This document shows, piece by piece, positions 28,868-38,067 of a stretch of 64,000 nucleotides of DNA. Source of the DNA: Pseudomonas sp. C1C7 (GTDB taxonomy: Bacteria; Pseudomonadota; Gammaproteobacteria; Pseudomonadales; Pseudomonadaceae); NCBI RefSeq assembly GCF_013359595.1, contig NZ_JABFMP010000034.1, positions 1-64,000 on the forward strand, in the 5' to 3' direction. Each line of letters begins with the position of its first letter. The first letter of the stretch is position 1. The notes under the pieces are model-generated. The model made no database searches. It saw only the letters and a list, made by a program, of their open reading frames with translations, and was not told the origin of the DNA. The translations under genes were made by a program, and so were the position numbers.

Positions 28868-30298
28868 TCAAAGATTCAAACGTTTGCGCAACTCAACAAC
28901 ATAGAGCTGCCATTGATCGAGCACCTCTTGCTGAAAAGGCGTCGCTGTAAGAGCCCATTGGGCTGCGGCCTGCGTGAAACTTTCCAGGGTATTGGGCGCG
29001 CCCCATTCCGGTGCCGACAAACGTTTCTGACAGAATATTCGCCAGCGCTCTTGCTCTTGCGCATTCAAGGTGTCGGGAAAGTTGCGTGCGCGATATCGAA
29101 ACAATAATTCAGGCAAGCGTTCATCATCGAAAGGCCATTGCTGTTGCGCCAATTGAATCGGATCGACCGCTCGCACTTGTTCACAAAGCCTGCGATCGCG
29201 GTCGCCAATGAAACCGTCATACAACTGTTGTTCCGGGTCCTGGCTCGGAGCGAATTCCTCGCCGGCATAAATCTGCGCAACTTTCTCCTGCCAGACTTTC
29301 TGCGCGTCACTGAGTCGCAGCGCGCGCTGTTGATACAGCGCCATATCCAGCCCGAGTCGCTGTTGATCTTCCGGGCGAAGAACACCCAGAGGTGCCACCA
29401 CCGGACATTTATTGATGTGAATGAGCTTGAGTGGTACAGGCGACTCACCTTCCACCAAATCCTCGCGCCGGGTGTACAAGCGCTGGCGCAAGGTGTCGGC
29501 ATCCAGATTCAGCAGCCCCTCGGGATCAAGATGCAGGTCGCAGACAATCAGTGCGTTCTTGTTGCGCGGATGCCAGGCCAGGGGCAGCACCACACCGATG
29601 AAGTTGCGCGCCGCGGAAAAACGCCCGGACACATGCACCATCGGCTTCAACAGACGGACCTGATCCAGCACCTTCTGTTTACTGCGTAACTGGAACAGAA
29701 AGTCATACAGCTTCGGCTGCTTTTCCCGGATCAGACGCGCGAGAGCGATGGTGGCGCGAACGTCCGACAGCGCTTCGTGGGCATTGCCGTGGTCGATTGC
29801 GTTGGCGGCGGTCAGGCGTTCGAGCTTGAGCGTCACCTTCCCCTCGTCGTCGGTTGGCCAGACAAGGCCATCCGGGCGCAAGGCGTAGGCGGCGCGCACC
29901 ACATCGATCAGGTCCCAGCGACTGTTGCCGCCCTGCCATTCCCGTGCATAGGGGTCGAAGAAGTTGCGATACAGGCTGTAGCGGGTCATCTCGTCGTCGA
30001 AACGCAAGGTGTTGTAACCCGCGCCACAAGTGCCCGGCGCCGCCAACTGGGCGTTTACCCGGGTCATGAAATCGGCTTCGCTCAGACCCTGTTCGGACAA
30101 TCGAGCAGGGGTGATACCGGTAATGGCACAGGCCGCGGGGTGCGGCAGGATGTCTTCGCTGGGCTGGCAATAGAGGTTGACCGGCTCATCGATTTCATTG
30201 AGATCGAAGTCAGTACGCAGCCCCGCCATTTGCAGGGGGCGATCGCTACGGGGGTTGATGCCCGTCGTTTCGTAGTCGTACCAGAAGATGGAAGTCAC
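28868..30298 (-). CDS. sbcB: Exodeoxyribonuclease I
   Basis: This 476-residue enzyme degrades single-stranded DNA 3' to 5' in recombination and mismatch repair. The DEDD nuclease begins at once with FWYDYETTGINP (DxE, residues 8-10); the last acidic and histidine residues lie in NAHEALSDVRATIALARLI (about residues 172-190). The SH3-like and C-terminal helical regions follow, including RYRARNFPDTLNAQEQERW. Length equals the E. coli enzyme (475). It converges with mvaT and shares its terminator. Confidence 0.96.
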   Translation of the reverse strand: MTSIFWYDYETTGINPRSDRPLQMAGLRTDFDLNEIDEPVNLYCQPSEDILPHPAACAITGITPARLSEQGLSEADFMTRVNAQLAAPGTCGAGYNTLRFDDEMTRYSLYRNFFDPYAREWQGGNSRWDLIDVVRAAYALRPDGLVWPTDDEGKVTLKLERLTAANAIDHGNAHEALSDVRATIALARLIREKQPKLYDFLFQLRSKQKVLDQVRLLKPMVHVSGRFSAARNFIGVVLPLAWHPRNKNALIVCDLHLDPEGLLNLDADTLRQRLYTRREDLVEGESPVPLKLIHINKCPVVAPLGVLRPEDQQRLGLDMALYQQRALRLSDAQKVWQEKVAQIYAGEEFAPSQDPEQQLYDGFIGDRDRRLCEQVRAVDPIQLAQQQWPFDDERLPELLFRYRARNFPDTLNAQEQERWRIFCQKRLSAPEWGAPNTLESFTQAAAQWALTATPFQQEVLDQWQLYVVELRKRLNL

Positions 30299-30482
30299 AG
30301 GCGTTTCCTGAACGGGAGATCGGCGAAGTCTAGGCGTTCAGGTCCCGCCGCGGCCAGCGATCTTGTGTGCAATGGTGACTGCGCAGCCATCGGCAACACT
30401 TTGTTATGTCGTTTTCACGGGCAAGGCTGCTAGCATCGAAAAGACGAGACCATCCCGATCAGGCCACATCATCAGGTTGCCC

Positions 30483-31208
30483 ATGCTCGAGACTGCAGCA
30501 CTGCAAAGGAAAGCGACGCTGTCCCCGCCACTGGATACGCGGTATCAGGTCGAAACGCCGGAAGGCATCGATCTGCCCTTGCGTCCGGCCGGGCTGATGG
30601 TTCGTGCGCTGGCGTTCTCCATCGACCTGGCGCTACGCGGCGTGATCCTCGGCGTGCTGTTCGTGGCGCTTTCGATGCTCGGCAAACTGGGCATGGGCCT
30701 GAGTTCGCTGCTGATCTTCGCCGTGAGCTGGTGGTACATGGTGCTGTTCGAAGTCCTCAACCAGGGCCGCTCACCGGGCAAGCAGTGGATGGGCCTGAGA
30801 GTCGTGCAGGATGACGGCACGCCGATTGGCTGGTCCGCGTCGCTGTTGCGTAACCTGTTGCGGTTTGTCGATCTGCTGCCGTTCGCCTACTTCCTCGGCG
30901 CCATCAGTTGCCTGCAAACCCCAGGTTTCAAGCGTCTCGGTGACATTGCCGCCGGCACGCTGGTGATCTATCGCGAACATCCTCTTACCCGCCCACAACT
31001 GCCGCCCGCCCCGCCGCGCCATCCGGCCTTTGCCCTGACATTGACCGAGCAGCGCGCCATCCTCGGATTCGCCGAACGCCAGACCGAACTCTCCGATGCC
31101 AGGGTCAACGAACTGGCCGCCATCCTCGCCCCGCCGCTGAAGGTTCCCGCATCGCAAGCAGTTGCAGAACTCAACGGCATCGCCCACGGCCTGTTGGGCC
31201 CGACATGA
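30483..31208 (+). CDS. RDD-family membrane protein
   Basis: This 241-residue protein has a soluble N-terminus of about 35 residues, then the RDD domain: RPAGLMVRALAFSIDLALRG (arginine and aspartate of the motif) and hydrophobic helices at about 42-62, 68-88 and 120-140, with NQGRSPGKQWMGLRVV between. A C-terminal cytoplasmic part of about 75 residues follows. RDD proteins include sodium/proton exchangers, but most are uncharacterised. It opens a cluster of overlapping genes and its TGA overlaps the next ATG (ATGA). Confidence 0.92.
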   Translation: MLETAALQRKATLSPPLDTRYQVETPEGIDLPLRPAGLMVRALAFSIDLALRGVILGVLFVALSMLGKLGMGLSSLLIFAVSWWYMVLFEVLNQGRSPGKQWMGLRVVQDDGTPIGWSASLLRNLLRFVDLLPFAYFLGAISCLQTPGFKRLGDIAAGTLVIYREHPLTRPQLPPAPPRHPAFALTLTEQRAILGFAERQTELSDARVNELAAILAPPLKVPASQAVAELNGIAHGLLGPT

Positions 31209-32182
31209 AGCAAAGTCTTTTCGAACATCGGCACATGGCCGAGTGGGAGCAGTTCTCCCTGCTGCTGGAGAGGCTGGAGCGCGACCGCAACGCCAGCGGG
31301 ATGGACAACTTTCCCGGCGACTACCGGCGCATCTGCCAACACCTGGCCCTGGCCCGGGAGCGTGGCTACAGCAGTTTCCTGATCGATTCCCTGCAGCAAC
31401 AAGTGCTGCGCGGGCATCAGCAGCTGTACCGCCATCGCAGCCGACTGGGCGCCAATGTGCTGGCCTTCATCCTCGCCGACTTCCCCCGCCTGGTGCGCGA
31501 ACAGTGGCGTTTCGTGCTGGCCGCCAGCCTGATGTTTTTCGCCAGCCTGATCGGCTTTGCGCTGTTGGTGTACCTGTTTCCGGAGCTGATCTACAACCTG
31601 CTTCCGGCCGAGCAGATCGCCGACATGCAAAGCATGTACGACCCGCAGGCCGGTCATCTGGGACGCTCAGCGGACCGGGCCGCCAGCGAAGACTGGGTGA
31701 TGTTCGGCTACTACATCATGCACAACATCGGGATCGCCTTTCAGACCTTCGCCAGCGGTTTGCTGTTTGGCCTGGGCAGCGTGTTTTTCCTGTTCTTCAA
31801 CGCAATGATCATCGGCGCGGTGGCCGGGCACCTGACGCAGATCGGCTTCGGGCAGACCTTCTGGTCGTTCGTGATCGGGCATGGCGCGTTCGAACTGACC
31901 GCCATCGCCCTGGCCGGAGCGGCCGGCCTGCAACTGGGTTGGGCCCTGATCGCCCCCGGACGCTTGCCCCGCGCCGAAGCCCTGCGCCTGGCGGCACGCA
32001 AAAGCGTGTTGCTGATCTGCGGGGTGATGCTGTTTCTGCTGATTGCAGCCTTTATCGAAGCCTACTGGTCGTCGATGACCACGCCGACGCCGCTGACCAA
32101 GTACCTGGTTGGCGCTGCGCTCTGGCTGCTGGTGTTGGCGTATCTGCTGTTTGCCGGACGGGGCCGCCATGCGCCTGAGTGA
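31205..32182 (+). CDS. SpoIIM-like membrane protein
   Basis: This 325-residue protein carries the stage II sporulation M domain: a cytoplasmic N-terminal helical part (about 1-95), then about six helices (near 100-125, 175-200, 205-225, 235-260, 270-290, 300-320). It includes HNIGIAFQTFASGLLFGLGSVF and GHGAFELTAIALAGAAGLQLGW. In Bacillus SpoIIM acts with SpoIID/P in peptidoglycan degradation during engulfment. This organism does not sporulate, so the role must differ. It overlaps its neighbours on both sides (4 and 14 bases). Confidence 0.92.
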   Translation: MKQSLFEHRHMAEWEQFSLLLERLERDRNASGMDNFPGDYRRICQHLALARERGYSSFLIDSLQQQVLRGHQQLYRHRSRLGANVLAFILADFPRLVREQWRFVLAASLMFFASLIGFALLVYLFPELIYNLLPAEQIADMQSMYDPQAGHLGRSADRAASEDWVMFGYYIMHNIGIAFQTFASGLLFGLGSVFFLFFNAMIIGAVAGHLTQIGFGQTFWSFVIGHGAFELTAIALAGAAGLQLGWALIAPGRLPRAEALRLAARKSVLLICGVMLFLLIAAFIEAYWSSMTTPTPLTKYLVGAALWLLVLAYLLFAGRGRHAPE

Positions 32183-33713
32183 CGCCACCGTGGTGATCCG
32201 CCCGCGCCCGACCTGGGAAGCCATGGACCTGGGGGTGCTGCTGAGCCAGCGCCATCGCCGCCTGCTGATGACCAGTTGGGCCGTGCTGACGGTGCCGGTC
32301 TTCGCCCTGTTGACCTGGCTGTTCTGGGACTCGCCCTCTCTTGCGGTGTTCATCTTCTGGTGGTTGAAACCGGCGTTCGAACGCCTGCCGCTGTACATCC
32401 TGTCCAAGGCCATGTTCGGTGAAACACCCACATTGAAAGAGGCCCTGCGCCAATGGCCACGACTGCTCAAACCGCAACTGCTGGCCAGCCTGACCTGGCG
32501 TCGGTTGAGCCTGAGCCGCAGCTTTCTGCTGCCGGTGGTGCAGCTCGAAGGCCTGGGCGGCGAAGCAAGACAGCAACGTTTGCAGGTGTTGTTGCAGCGC
32601 GATGCCAATGCGGCGCGCTGGCTGACGATCATTGGCGCGCACCTGGAGACAGCGCTGTGGATCGGTCTGACGGTGCTGTTCTACCTGCTGCTGCCGCAAC
32701 AGGTGGCCGTGGACTGGAGCTGGCAGACGCTGATCACCGCCGCGACCCAGGACTGGCGCTGGCTGGAGCACCTGACCAATGCCTTTTATGTCCTGGTGCT
32801 GGTGGTGTGGGAGCCGATTTATGTGGCCTGCGGTTTCAGCCTGTATCTGAACCGCCGCACCGTACTGGAAGCCTGGGATATCGAACTGGTGTTCCGCCGC
32901 CTGCGCCAGCGCTTGAGCAGCACCGCCGCGGTTCTGTTGCTGGCGATGATCGTGCTGATGCCTGCCAGCCAAAGCGTTTGGGCCGCAGAGGCCGCCCCTT
33001 CACCCGACAGCCCGCGTCTGCTGGAGCAACCGCTGACCAGCCAGGCCTCTCGCAACAGCATCCAGACGATCCTCGAACAACCGCCGTTCAAGAACCCGGA
33101 AACCGTGACCCGTTACCGTTTCGGTGAGGACAGGACCAACGCCGAATCCCCGGACAATGACCAGCCGCCCGCATGGCTCAAGGCCCTGTTCGATCTGTTC
33201 GGCAGCCAACGCTTCGGCACCGTGGCGTCGCTGATCGAAACCTTGTTGTGGGGCGCGGTGATCACCGCCATCGGCCTGTTGATCTGGCATTACCGCGACT
33301 GGCTGCAGACCTTCGTCAGCCGTCGCCCCCTTCCCCGCAAGAAAGCCCCGTCAGCGCTGCCGAAACAGGCGTTCGGCCTGGATCTGGACCGCGAAACCTT
33401 GCCCGCCGATATCGCCGCCAGCGCCGAAAGCCTCTGGCAAACCCAGCCGCGCGAGGCGCTCGGCCTGCTCTATCGCGCCCTGCTCAGTCATTTGCTGCAC
33501 GACTTCAACCTCGTGCTCAAGGCCGCCGACACCGAAGGCCAGGTGCTTGAACGCATCGAACAATTGCAGCAACCGTCCCTGCTGGCCTTCAGCCGGAACC
33601 TGACGATGCACTGGCAAAACATGGCCTACGGGCACCGCTTGCCGCCGGCGGATTCGCAGCAGCAATTGTGCGATGGCTGGCGTGCCTTGTTCGGTTCGGG
33701 GGCAAACCGTTGA
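32169..33713 (+). CDS. DUF4129-domain membrane protein
   Basis: This 514-residue protein has an N-terminal membrane region (helices near 40-60, 165-185, 205-235), a segment at about 255-285 with an Ala-Ala-Glu-like boundary (SVWAAEAAPSPD), a further helix near 365-385, and a C-terminal DUF4129 domain (about 415-505) with SLWQTQPREALGLLYRALLSHL. DUF4129 resembles the C-terminal domains of transglutaminase-like proteins found in MoxR clusters. The start at 32169 overlaps the SpoIIM gene by 14 bases. Function unknown. Confidence 0.88.
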   Translation: MRLSDATVVIRPRPTWEAMDLGVLLSQRHRRLLMTSWAVLTVPVFALLTWLFWDSPSLAVFIFWWLKPAFERLPLYILSKAMFGETPTLKEALRQWPRLLKPQLLASLTWRRLSLSRSFLLPVVQLEGLGGEARQQRLQVLLQRDANAARWLTIIGAHLETALWIGLTVLFYLLLPQQVAVDWSWQTLITAATQDWRWLEHLTNAFYVLVLVVWEPIYVACGFSLYLNRRTVLEAWDIELVFRRLRQRLSSTAAVLLLAMIVLMPASQSVWAAEAAPSPDSPRLLEQPLTSQASRNSIQTILEQPPFKNPETVTRYRFGEDRTNAESPDNDQPPAWLKALFDLFGSQRFGTVASLIETLLWGAVITAIGLLIWHYRDWLQTFVSRRPLPRKKAPSALPKQAFGLDLDRETLPADIAASAESLWQTQPREALGLLYRALLSHLLHDFNLVLKAADTEGQVLERIEQLQQPSLLAFSRNLTMHWQNMAYGHRLPPADSQQQLCDGWRALFGSGANR

Positions 33714-34882
33714 GCCGGCGCGCCTGGCCGTTGGCGCTCGGCATTCTGCTCGCCGTGCTGCTGGGTGCGCTTGGCATCTATCTCTATATGAAGGCCGTGC
33801 CCTACACGGATCAAATCGATCACGGCCCCTCGCCCGAAGCCCAGGCCAATCCCTACCTCGCCGCCGAACACTTCCTGCGCCAGCAGGGCCTGACCGTCAG
33901 CCATGCCAACAGCCTCGACATCCTGCCCAGCCTGGAGCCTCGCCAGAACAGCCTGCTGCTGTTCGGCGACCGCTACAACATGACGCCCCGGCAGATCGAC
34001 CAGGTCATGAACTGGACCCGGGCCGGCGGGCGTCTTCTGTTCGTCGCCCAATCGCTGTGGGACGAAAAGGCCGGGCAAAGCAACGACCTGCTGCTCGACC
34101 GGGTACAGCTGCATCAATCCCTGAGCAAGGACCTGAAAGACCCGCCGCCCAATAGCGAAAACGGTGACGATCCCTATCCGAAACTGACCAAGCTGTATCT
34201 GGAAAACGAAGACGCTCCGGCCTATGCCGGCTTCGATACCGCCTTTCACCTCGAAGACCCGAACAACCTCGCCCAGGCCTGGGCCAACAGCGCCAAGGCC
34301 ACGCACATGATGCAACTGAACCACGGGCTGGGTTCGATCATCGTGGTAACGGACGCCGACCTGTGGAAAACCCCGGCGATCGGTGAGTACGACAATGCCT
34401 GGCTGCTCTGGTACCTGACGGCCGACACCCATGTGACCTTGATGTACGACACCGACCACGACAGCTTGTGGACCTTGTTGCTGCGTTACTTCCCCCAGGC
34501 GCTGGTGGCCCTGATTGCCCTTGTCGCGTCAGGCCTGTGGCATGCGGCTGTGCGCCACGGCCCCGTGCAGGCGCCGGCCGCGAAAGCCCGCCGGCAACTG
34601 CTGGAACATGTGCGCGCCAGTGCCGACTTCATGTTGCGCCGCAACGGTCAGCACAGCCTGCTGCACGCCTTGCAACAGGACATCCTGCGCCGGGTGCGCC
34701 ACCGCCATCCCGGTTACGACCAACTGGCCGTCGCCGAACAATGGCTGGTGCTGTCCCGCCTGACCCGACAACCCACTCGCGCCATCAGCCAGGCCATGAG
34801 CCCGCGACCGAAGCAGCGGCTATCCAGCGCCGAGTTCAGTCGTCAGGTCGCCCATCTGCAAACCTTGAGGAACGCTTTGTGA
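33710..34882 (+). CDS. DUF4350-domain protein
   Basis: This 390-residue protein has one N-terminal helix (about 6-24), a periplasmic DUF4350 part (NPYLAAEHFLRQQGLTV, LLLFGDRYNMTPRQIDQVMNW, GGRLLFVAQSLWD), a second helix near 265-285 and a cytoplasmic tail of about 100 residues. The fold of DUF4350 resembles the glutamine-amidotransferase-like domain found with ABC-type gliding genes. The preferred start is TTG at 33710, which overlaps the previous TGA (TTGA); an ATG at 33668 would add 14 residues inside the upstream gene. Function unknown. Confidence 0.85.
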   Translation: MSRRAWPLALGILLAVLLGALGIYLYMKAVPYTDQIDHGPSPEAQANPYLAAEHFLRQQGLTVSHANSLDILPSLEPRQNSLLLFGDRYNMTPRQIDQVMNWTRAGGRLLFVAQSLWDEKAGQSNDLLLDRVQLHQSLSKDLKDPPPNSENGDDPYPKLTKLYLENEDAPAYAGFDTAFHLEDPNNLAQAWANSAKATHMMQLNHGLGSIIVVTDADLWKTPAIGEYDNAWLLWYLTADTHVTLMYDTDHDSLWTLLLRYFPQALVALIALVASGLWHAAVRHGPVQAPAAKARRQLLEHVRASADFMLRRNGQHSLLHALQQDILRRVRHRHPGYDQLAVAEQWLVLSRLTRQPTRAISQAMSPRPKQRLSSAEFSRQVAHLQTLRNAL

Positions 34883-35883
34883 CGATTGATCCGAAAGAGC
34901 CGGACAGCGCCGGTCACGCCATGCAGCAACGACAACGCGCCAGCCAGCTGGCTCAGGCAATACGCGGCGAACTGCAAAAGGCCGTGATCGGCCAGCACAG
35001 TGTCATCGACGACGTACTCAGTGCATTGATTGCCGGTGGCCACGTGTTGCTCGAAGGCGTGCCCGGATTGGGCAAGACCCTGCTGGTGCGCGCCCTGGCC
35101 CGTTGCTTCGGTGGCGAGTTCGCGCGCATCCAGTTCACCCCGGACCTGATGCCCAGTGATGTCACCGGGCACGCGGTGTACGACCTGCAGACAGAGCAAT
35201 TCAAACTGCGTAAAGGTCCGCTGTTCACCAACCTGCTGCTGGCTGACGAGATCAACCGCGCTCCGGCCAAGACCCAGGCCGCGCTGCTCGAAGCCATGCA
35301 GGAACGTCAGGTCACGCTCGAAGGCCGCGCCCTGCCGATCGCGCAACCGTTCATGGTGCTGGCCACGCAAAACCCGATCGAACAGGAAGGCACCTACCCG
35401 CTGCCGGAAGCCGAGCTGGATCGCTTCATGCTCAAGGTGCGCATGGATTACCCCGACGCCGATCAGGAACTGGACATGGTGCGTCAGGTCAGTCGCTCGA
35501 CCCGCGCCGACATGCTCGACGTGCAGCCGCTGCGCACGGTGTTGCAGGCCAAGGATGTACTGGCCCTGCAACGGATCGCCAGTGACCTGCCGCTGGACGA
35601 TCAAGTGCTCGATTACGCCGTACGCCTGGCCCGCACCACCCGCGCCTGGCCAGGCCTGACCCTCGGCGCCGGTCCACGGGCCTCGATTGCCCTGGTGCGT
35701 TGCGCCAGGGCGCGGGCATTGATTCGGGGCGGCGAGTTTGTGATTCCGGATGACATCAAAAGCTGCGCGCTGGCGGTTCTGCGCCATCGCGTGCGGATCG
35801 CGCCGGAACTGGATATCGAAGGACTGGACGTGGATCACGTGCTGCGCCAGTTGCTCGATCAAGTACCGGCGCCGCGGTTGTGA
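34879..35883 (+). CDS. MoxR-family AAA+ ATPase
   Basis: This 334-residue ATPase shows Walker A GVPGLGKTLLVRALA, Walker B LLADEINRAPAKTQAALLEAMQE, sensor 1 MVLATQNPIEQEGTYPLPEAELDRF and a C-terminal lid. MoxR proteins act as chaperones that insert metals or remodel vWA-domain partners, and the DUF58 gene that follows encodes such a partner. The start is GTG at 34879, overlapping the previous TGA; ATG at 34921 is a weaker alternative (320 residues). A repeat pair separates it from the DUF58 gene. Confidence 0.94.
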   Translation: MTIDPKEPDSAGHAMQQRQRASQLAQAIRGELQKAVIGQHSVIDDVLSALIAGGHVLLEGVPGLGKTLLVRALARCFGGEFARIQFTPDLMPSDVTGHAVYDLQTEQFKLRKGPLFTNLLLADEINRAPAKTQAALLEAMQERQVTLEGRALPIAQPFMVLATQNPIEQEGTYPLPEAELDRFMLKVRMDYPDADQELDMVRQVSRSTRADMLDVQPLRTVLQAKDVLALQRIASDLPLDDQVLDYAVRLARTTRAWPGLTLGAGPRASIALVRCARARALIRGGEFVIPDDIKSCALAVLRHRVRIAPELDIEGLDVDHVLRQLLDQVPAPRL

Positions 35884-35901
35884 ATATCGTGCATCGAATA
35901 A

Positions 35902-35977
35902 AAGATCGCAGCCTTCGGCAGCTCCTGCAGGGTTGTGCACATTCTGCAGGAGCTGCCGCAGGCTGCGATCTCTTGAT
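35902..35977. repeat. REP pair, family B, inside an operon
   Basis: AAGATCGCAGCCTTCGGCAG (35902) faces CTGCCGCAGGCTGCGATCTC across about 30 bases between the MoxR and DUF58 genes. It lies within an otherwise overlapping gene series. Confidence 0.88.
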
Positions 35978-35998
35978 CTGCCTGAAGGGTGGCACGGC

Positions 35999-37330
35999 AT
36001 GAAACCCACTCGCCTGCTATTGCTCTGGCTCGCCTTGCTGCTGGCCATCGGCATCGTGCTGGGCAGCTTGCAGGCAATGGGGATCGCGTTGCCCGCGTAC
36101 CTGCCGCGGATCAACTGGGGCTTGCTCCTGGCGCTGCTGGCCCTGGCGCTGCTCGATGCGGTGCGGCTCAAGCGTCTGCCCTCGCCGCGCCTGCTGCGGC
36201 AGATGCCCGGCAGTCTGGCCCTGGGACGCTGGAGCGAGGTGCGGCTGGAGCTCGAACACGATTTTGCGCAACCGATGCATCTACAACTCTTTGATCACGT
36301 TCCCGACGGCTTGAGCTTCGAGCACCTGCCATTGATCGTGCAGTTGCAACCCGGCCAGCGCAGCCTGATCGACTATCGCCTGCGTCCGCTCATGCGCGGT
36401 CACTTCAGTTTCGAACACTGCGAAATCAACCTGCCAGGTCCGCTGGGCCTTTGGTCCGACAAGCGCCTGCTCGAGGTGGCTGACCAGACCCGGGTCTATC
36501 CCGACTTCGCCCACCTTTATGGTGGCCAACTATTGGCGGTGGATAACTGGCTGAGCCAGCTCGGCGTTCGCCGGCATCAACGCCGCGGCCAGGGGCTGGA
36601 GTTTCACCAGTTGCGTGAATTCCGCGAGGGCGACAGCCTGCGGCAAATCGACTGGAAAGCCACCGCCCGCCAGCGCACGCCCATCGCCCGGGAATACCAG
36701 GACGAGCGCGACCAACAGATCATGTTCATGCTCGATTGCGGGCGTCGCATGCGCAGCCAGGACGGCGAGCTGGCGCATTTCGATCATGCGCTCAACGCCT
36801 GCCTGCTGCTTAGCTACGTCGCGCTGCGCCAGGGGGACGCGGTGGGCCTGTGCACCTTCGCCAGCGAACAGCCGCGCTTCCTCGCCCCGGTCAAAGGCAG
36901 CGGGCAACTCAATGTGCTGCTCAACACGGTTTACGACCTGAACAGCAGCCAGCGCAGCGCCGACTATCAAGCGGCCATCACCGAGCTGCTCGCCCGCCAG
37001 AAACGCCGGGCGCTGGTGGTGCTGGTGACCAACCTGCGGGACGAGGACGATGAAGAACTGCTCACCGCCGTCAAACGCCTGAGCCGCCAGCACCGGGTCC
37101 TGGTCGCCAGCCTGCGCGAAGAAGTGCTCGACAACCTGCGGCAAACGCCGGTGCAGACATTGCCCGAGGCGCTGGCCTATTGCGGTACGGTGGATTACCT
37201 CAATGCCCGGGCCGAACTGCACGAGCGCCTGAGCGCCCACGGTGTACCGGTGCTGGATGCGCGGCCCGGGGAATTGGGCACGCAGATGGTGACGCAGTAT
37301 TTGAGCTGGAAACGCAGTGGTGGTGTTTGA
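35999..37330 (+). CDS. DUF58 vWA-like membrane protein
   Basis: This 443-residue protein has two N-terminal helices (about 6-26 and 34-54), a beta domain, and the DUF58 signature GLEFHQLREFREGDSLRQIDWKATARQ near residues 200-226. A von Willebrand-A-like segment follows (IMFMLDCGRRM, the MIDAS aspartate; LVTNLRDEDDEELL). It is the natural partner of the upstream MoxR ATPase. The start at 35999 follows the repeat pair; a weak GAAGGGTGG lies at 5-13 bases upstream. The intergenic gap of 115 bases contrasts with the overlaps upstream. Confidence 0.92.
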   Translation: MKPTRLLLLWLALLLAIGIVLGSLQAMGIALPAYLPRINWGLLLALLALALLDAVRLKRLPSPRLLRQMPGSLALGRWSEVRLELEHDFAQPMHLQLFDHVPDGLSFEHLPLIVQLQPGQRSLIDYRLRPLMRGHFSFEHCEINLPGPLGLWSDKRLLEVADQTRVYPDFAHLYGGQLLAVDNWLSQLGVRRHQRRGQGLEFHQLREFREGDSLRQIDWKATARQRTPIAREYQDERDQQIMFMLDCGRRMRSQDGELAHFDHALNACLLLSYVALRQGDAVGLCTFASEQPRFLAPVKGSGQLNVLLNTVYDLNSSQRSADYQAAITELLARQKRRALVVLVTNLRDEDDEELLTAVKRLSRQHRVLVASLREEVLDNLRQTPVQTLPEALAYCGTVDYLNARAELHERLSAHGVPVLDARPGELGTQMVTQYLSWKRSGGV

Positions 37331-37361
37331 TTGGCCTTTGAGATTTTCATCGTCTGTAAAG

Positions 37362-37450
37362 ACGCCTTCGCGAGCAAGCCCGCTCCCACAGCGGACCGTG
37401 TTCCGACAACAGGAACGCGGCAAATGTGGGAGCGGGCTTGCTCGCGAAGC
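37362..37450. repeat. REP pair, family A
   Basis: CCTTCGCGAGCAAGCCCGCT and the inverted TGTGGGAGCGGGCTTGCTCG lie between convergent DUF58 and PilZ genes. Confidence 0.88.
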
Positions 37451-37464
37451 TTTTAAGGCTTTGA

Positions 37465-37824
37465 TCAGGCCGAAGCCGACAACGTCTGGAAACTGAAGTA
37501 CTGCTTCAACGCCTCCACCAGTTGCCCATATTCCGGTGGGGCTCGTTGCAGGCTGAACCCGGCGTCGTAGTATTGGGGCGTTTGATCTTCGTGGCACCAC
37601 AGGCAACACGCCCGCAGATCGATGATCTGCTGGCACCCATCGCCGACGGGGATTTTCAGGCGCAGACCGAAGTCCGCGCCGATCATCATGGGCAGTTGGC
37701 TGATGAGCATCAGCCCGTGTTCGGAAACATTGCCCAGATAACCGATGGGTTTGTCAGTGACACTGTTGAACACTTTCAGAAAATACGGCAGTTGATGCCG
37801 CTCGATCCGGCGGTCAGTGAACAT
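37465..37824 (-). CDS. PilZ-domain protein
   Basis: This 119-residue protein is a stand-alone PilZ domain. The cyclic-di-GMP motif is present as RRIER (RxxxR) near residues 5-9 and NVSEHG (N/DxSxxG) near 33-38. It should bind cyclic di-GMP and pass the signal to a partner. The start at 37824 lacks a strong ribosome binding site, and upstream in-frame codons could add up to 13 residues. The c-di-GMP synthase gene 3.4 kb away is a possible but unproven source of ligand. Confidence 0.85.
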   Translation of the reverse strand: MFTDRRIERHQLPYFLKVFNSVTDKPIGYLGNVSEHGLMLISQLPMMIGADFGLRLKIPVGDGCQQIIDLRACCLWCHEDQTPQYYDAGFSLQRAPPEYGQLVEALKQYFSFQTLSASA

Positions 37825-38067
37825 GCTGAATTCGCTACGCAAGGTCCTTAAGCAGGACCGCACTAATGCTTCGGAACAGGCCTGCCAACTGATATCCCGG
37901 CAGATGCGGCCCGCTCTCCCCGATCCTGGTGCGACAGTCCGTGTACCGTTGCCGCTTACTCCTACCGATCACAGGTGTTGCCACAGTTTAGAAACCAGCC
38001 TCTAAACCGATCTATTGGACTATAGCTCACTACCGCCGGTCGGCCACCTATTGAATGACAACCAGCA

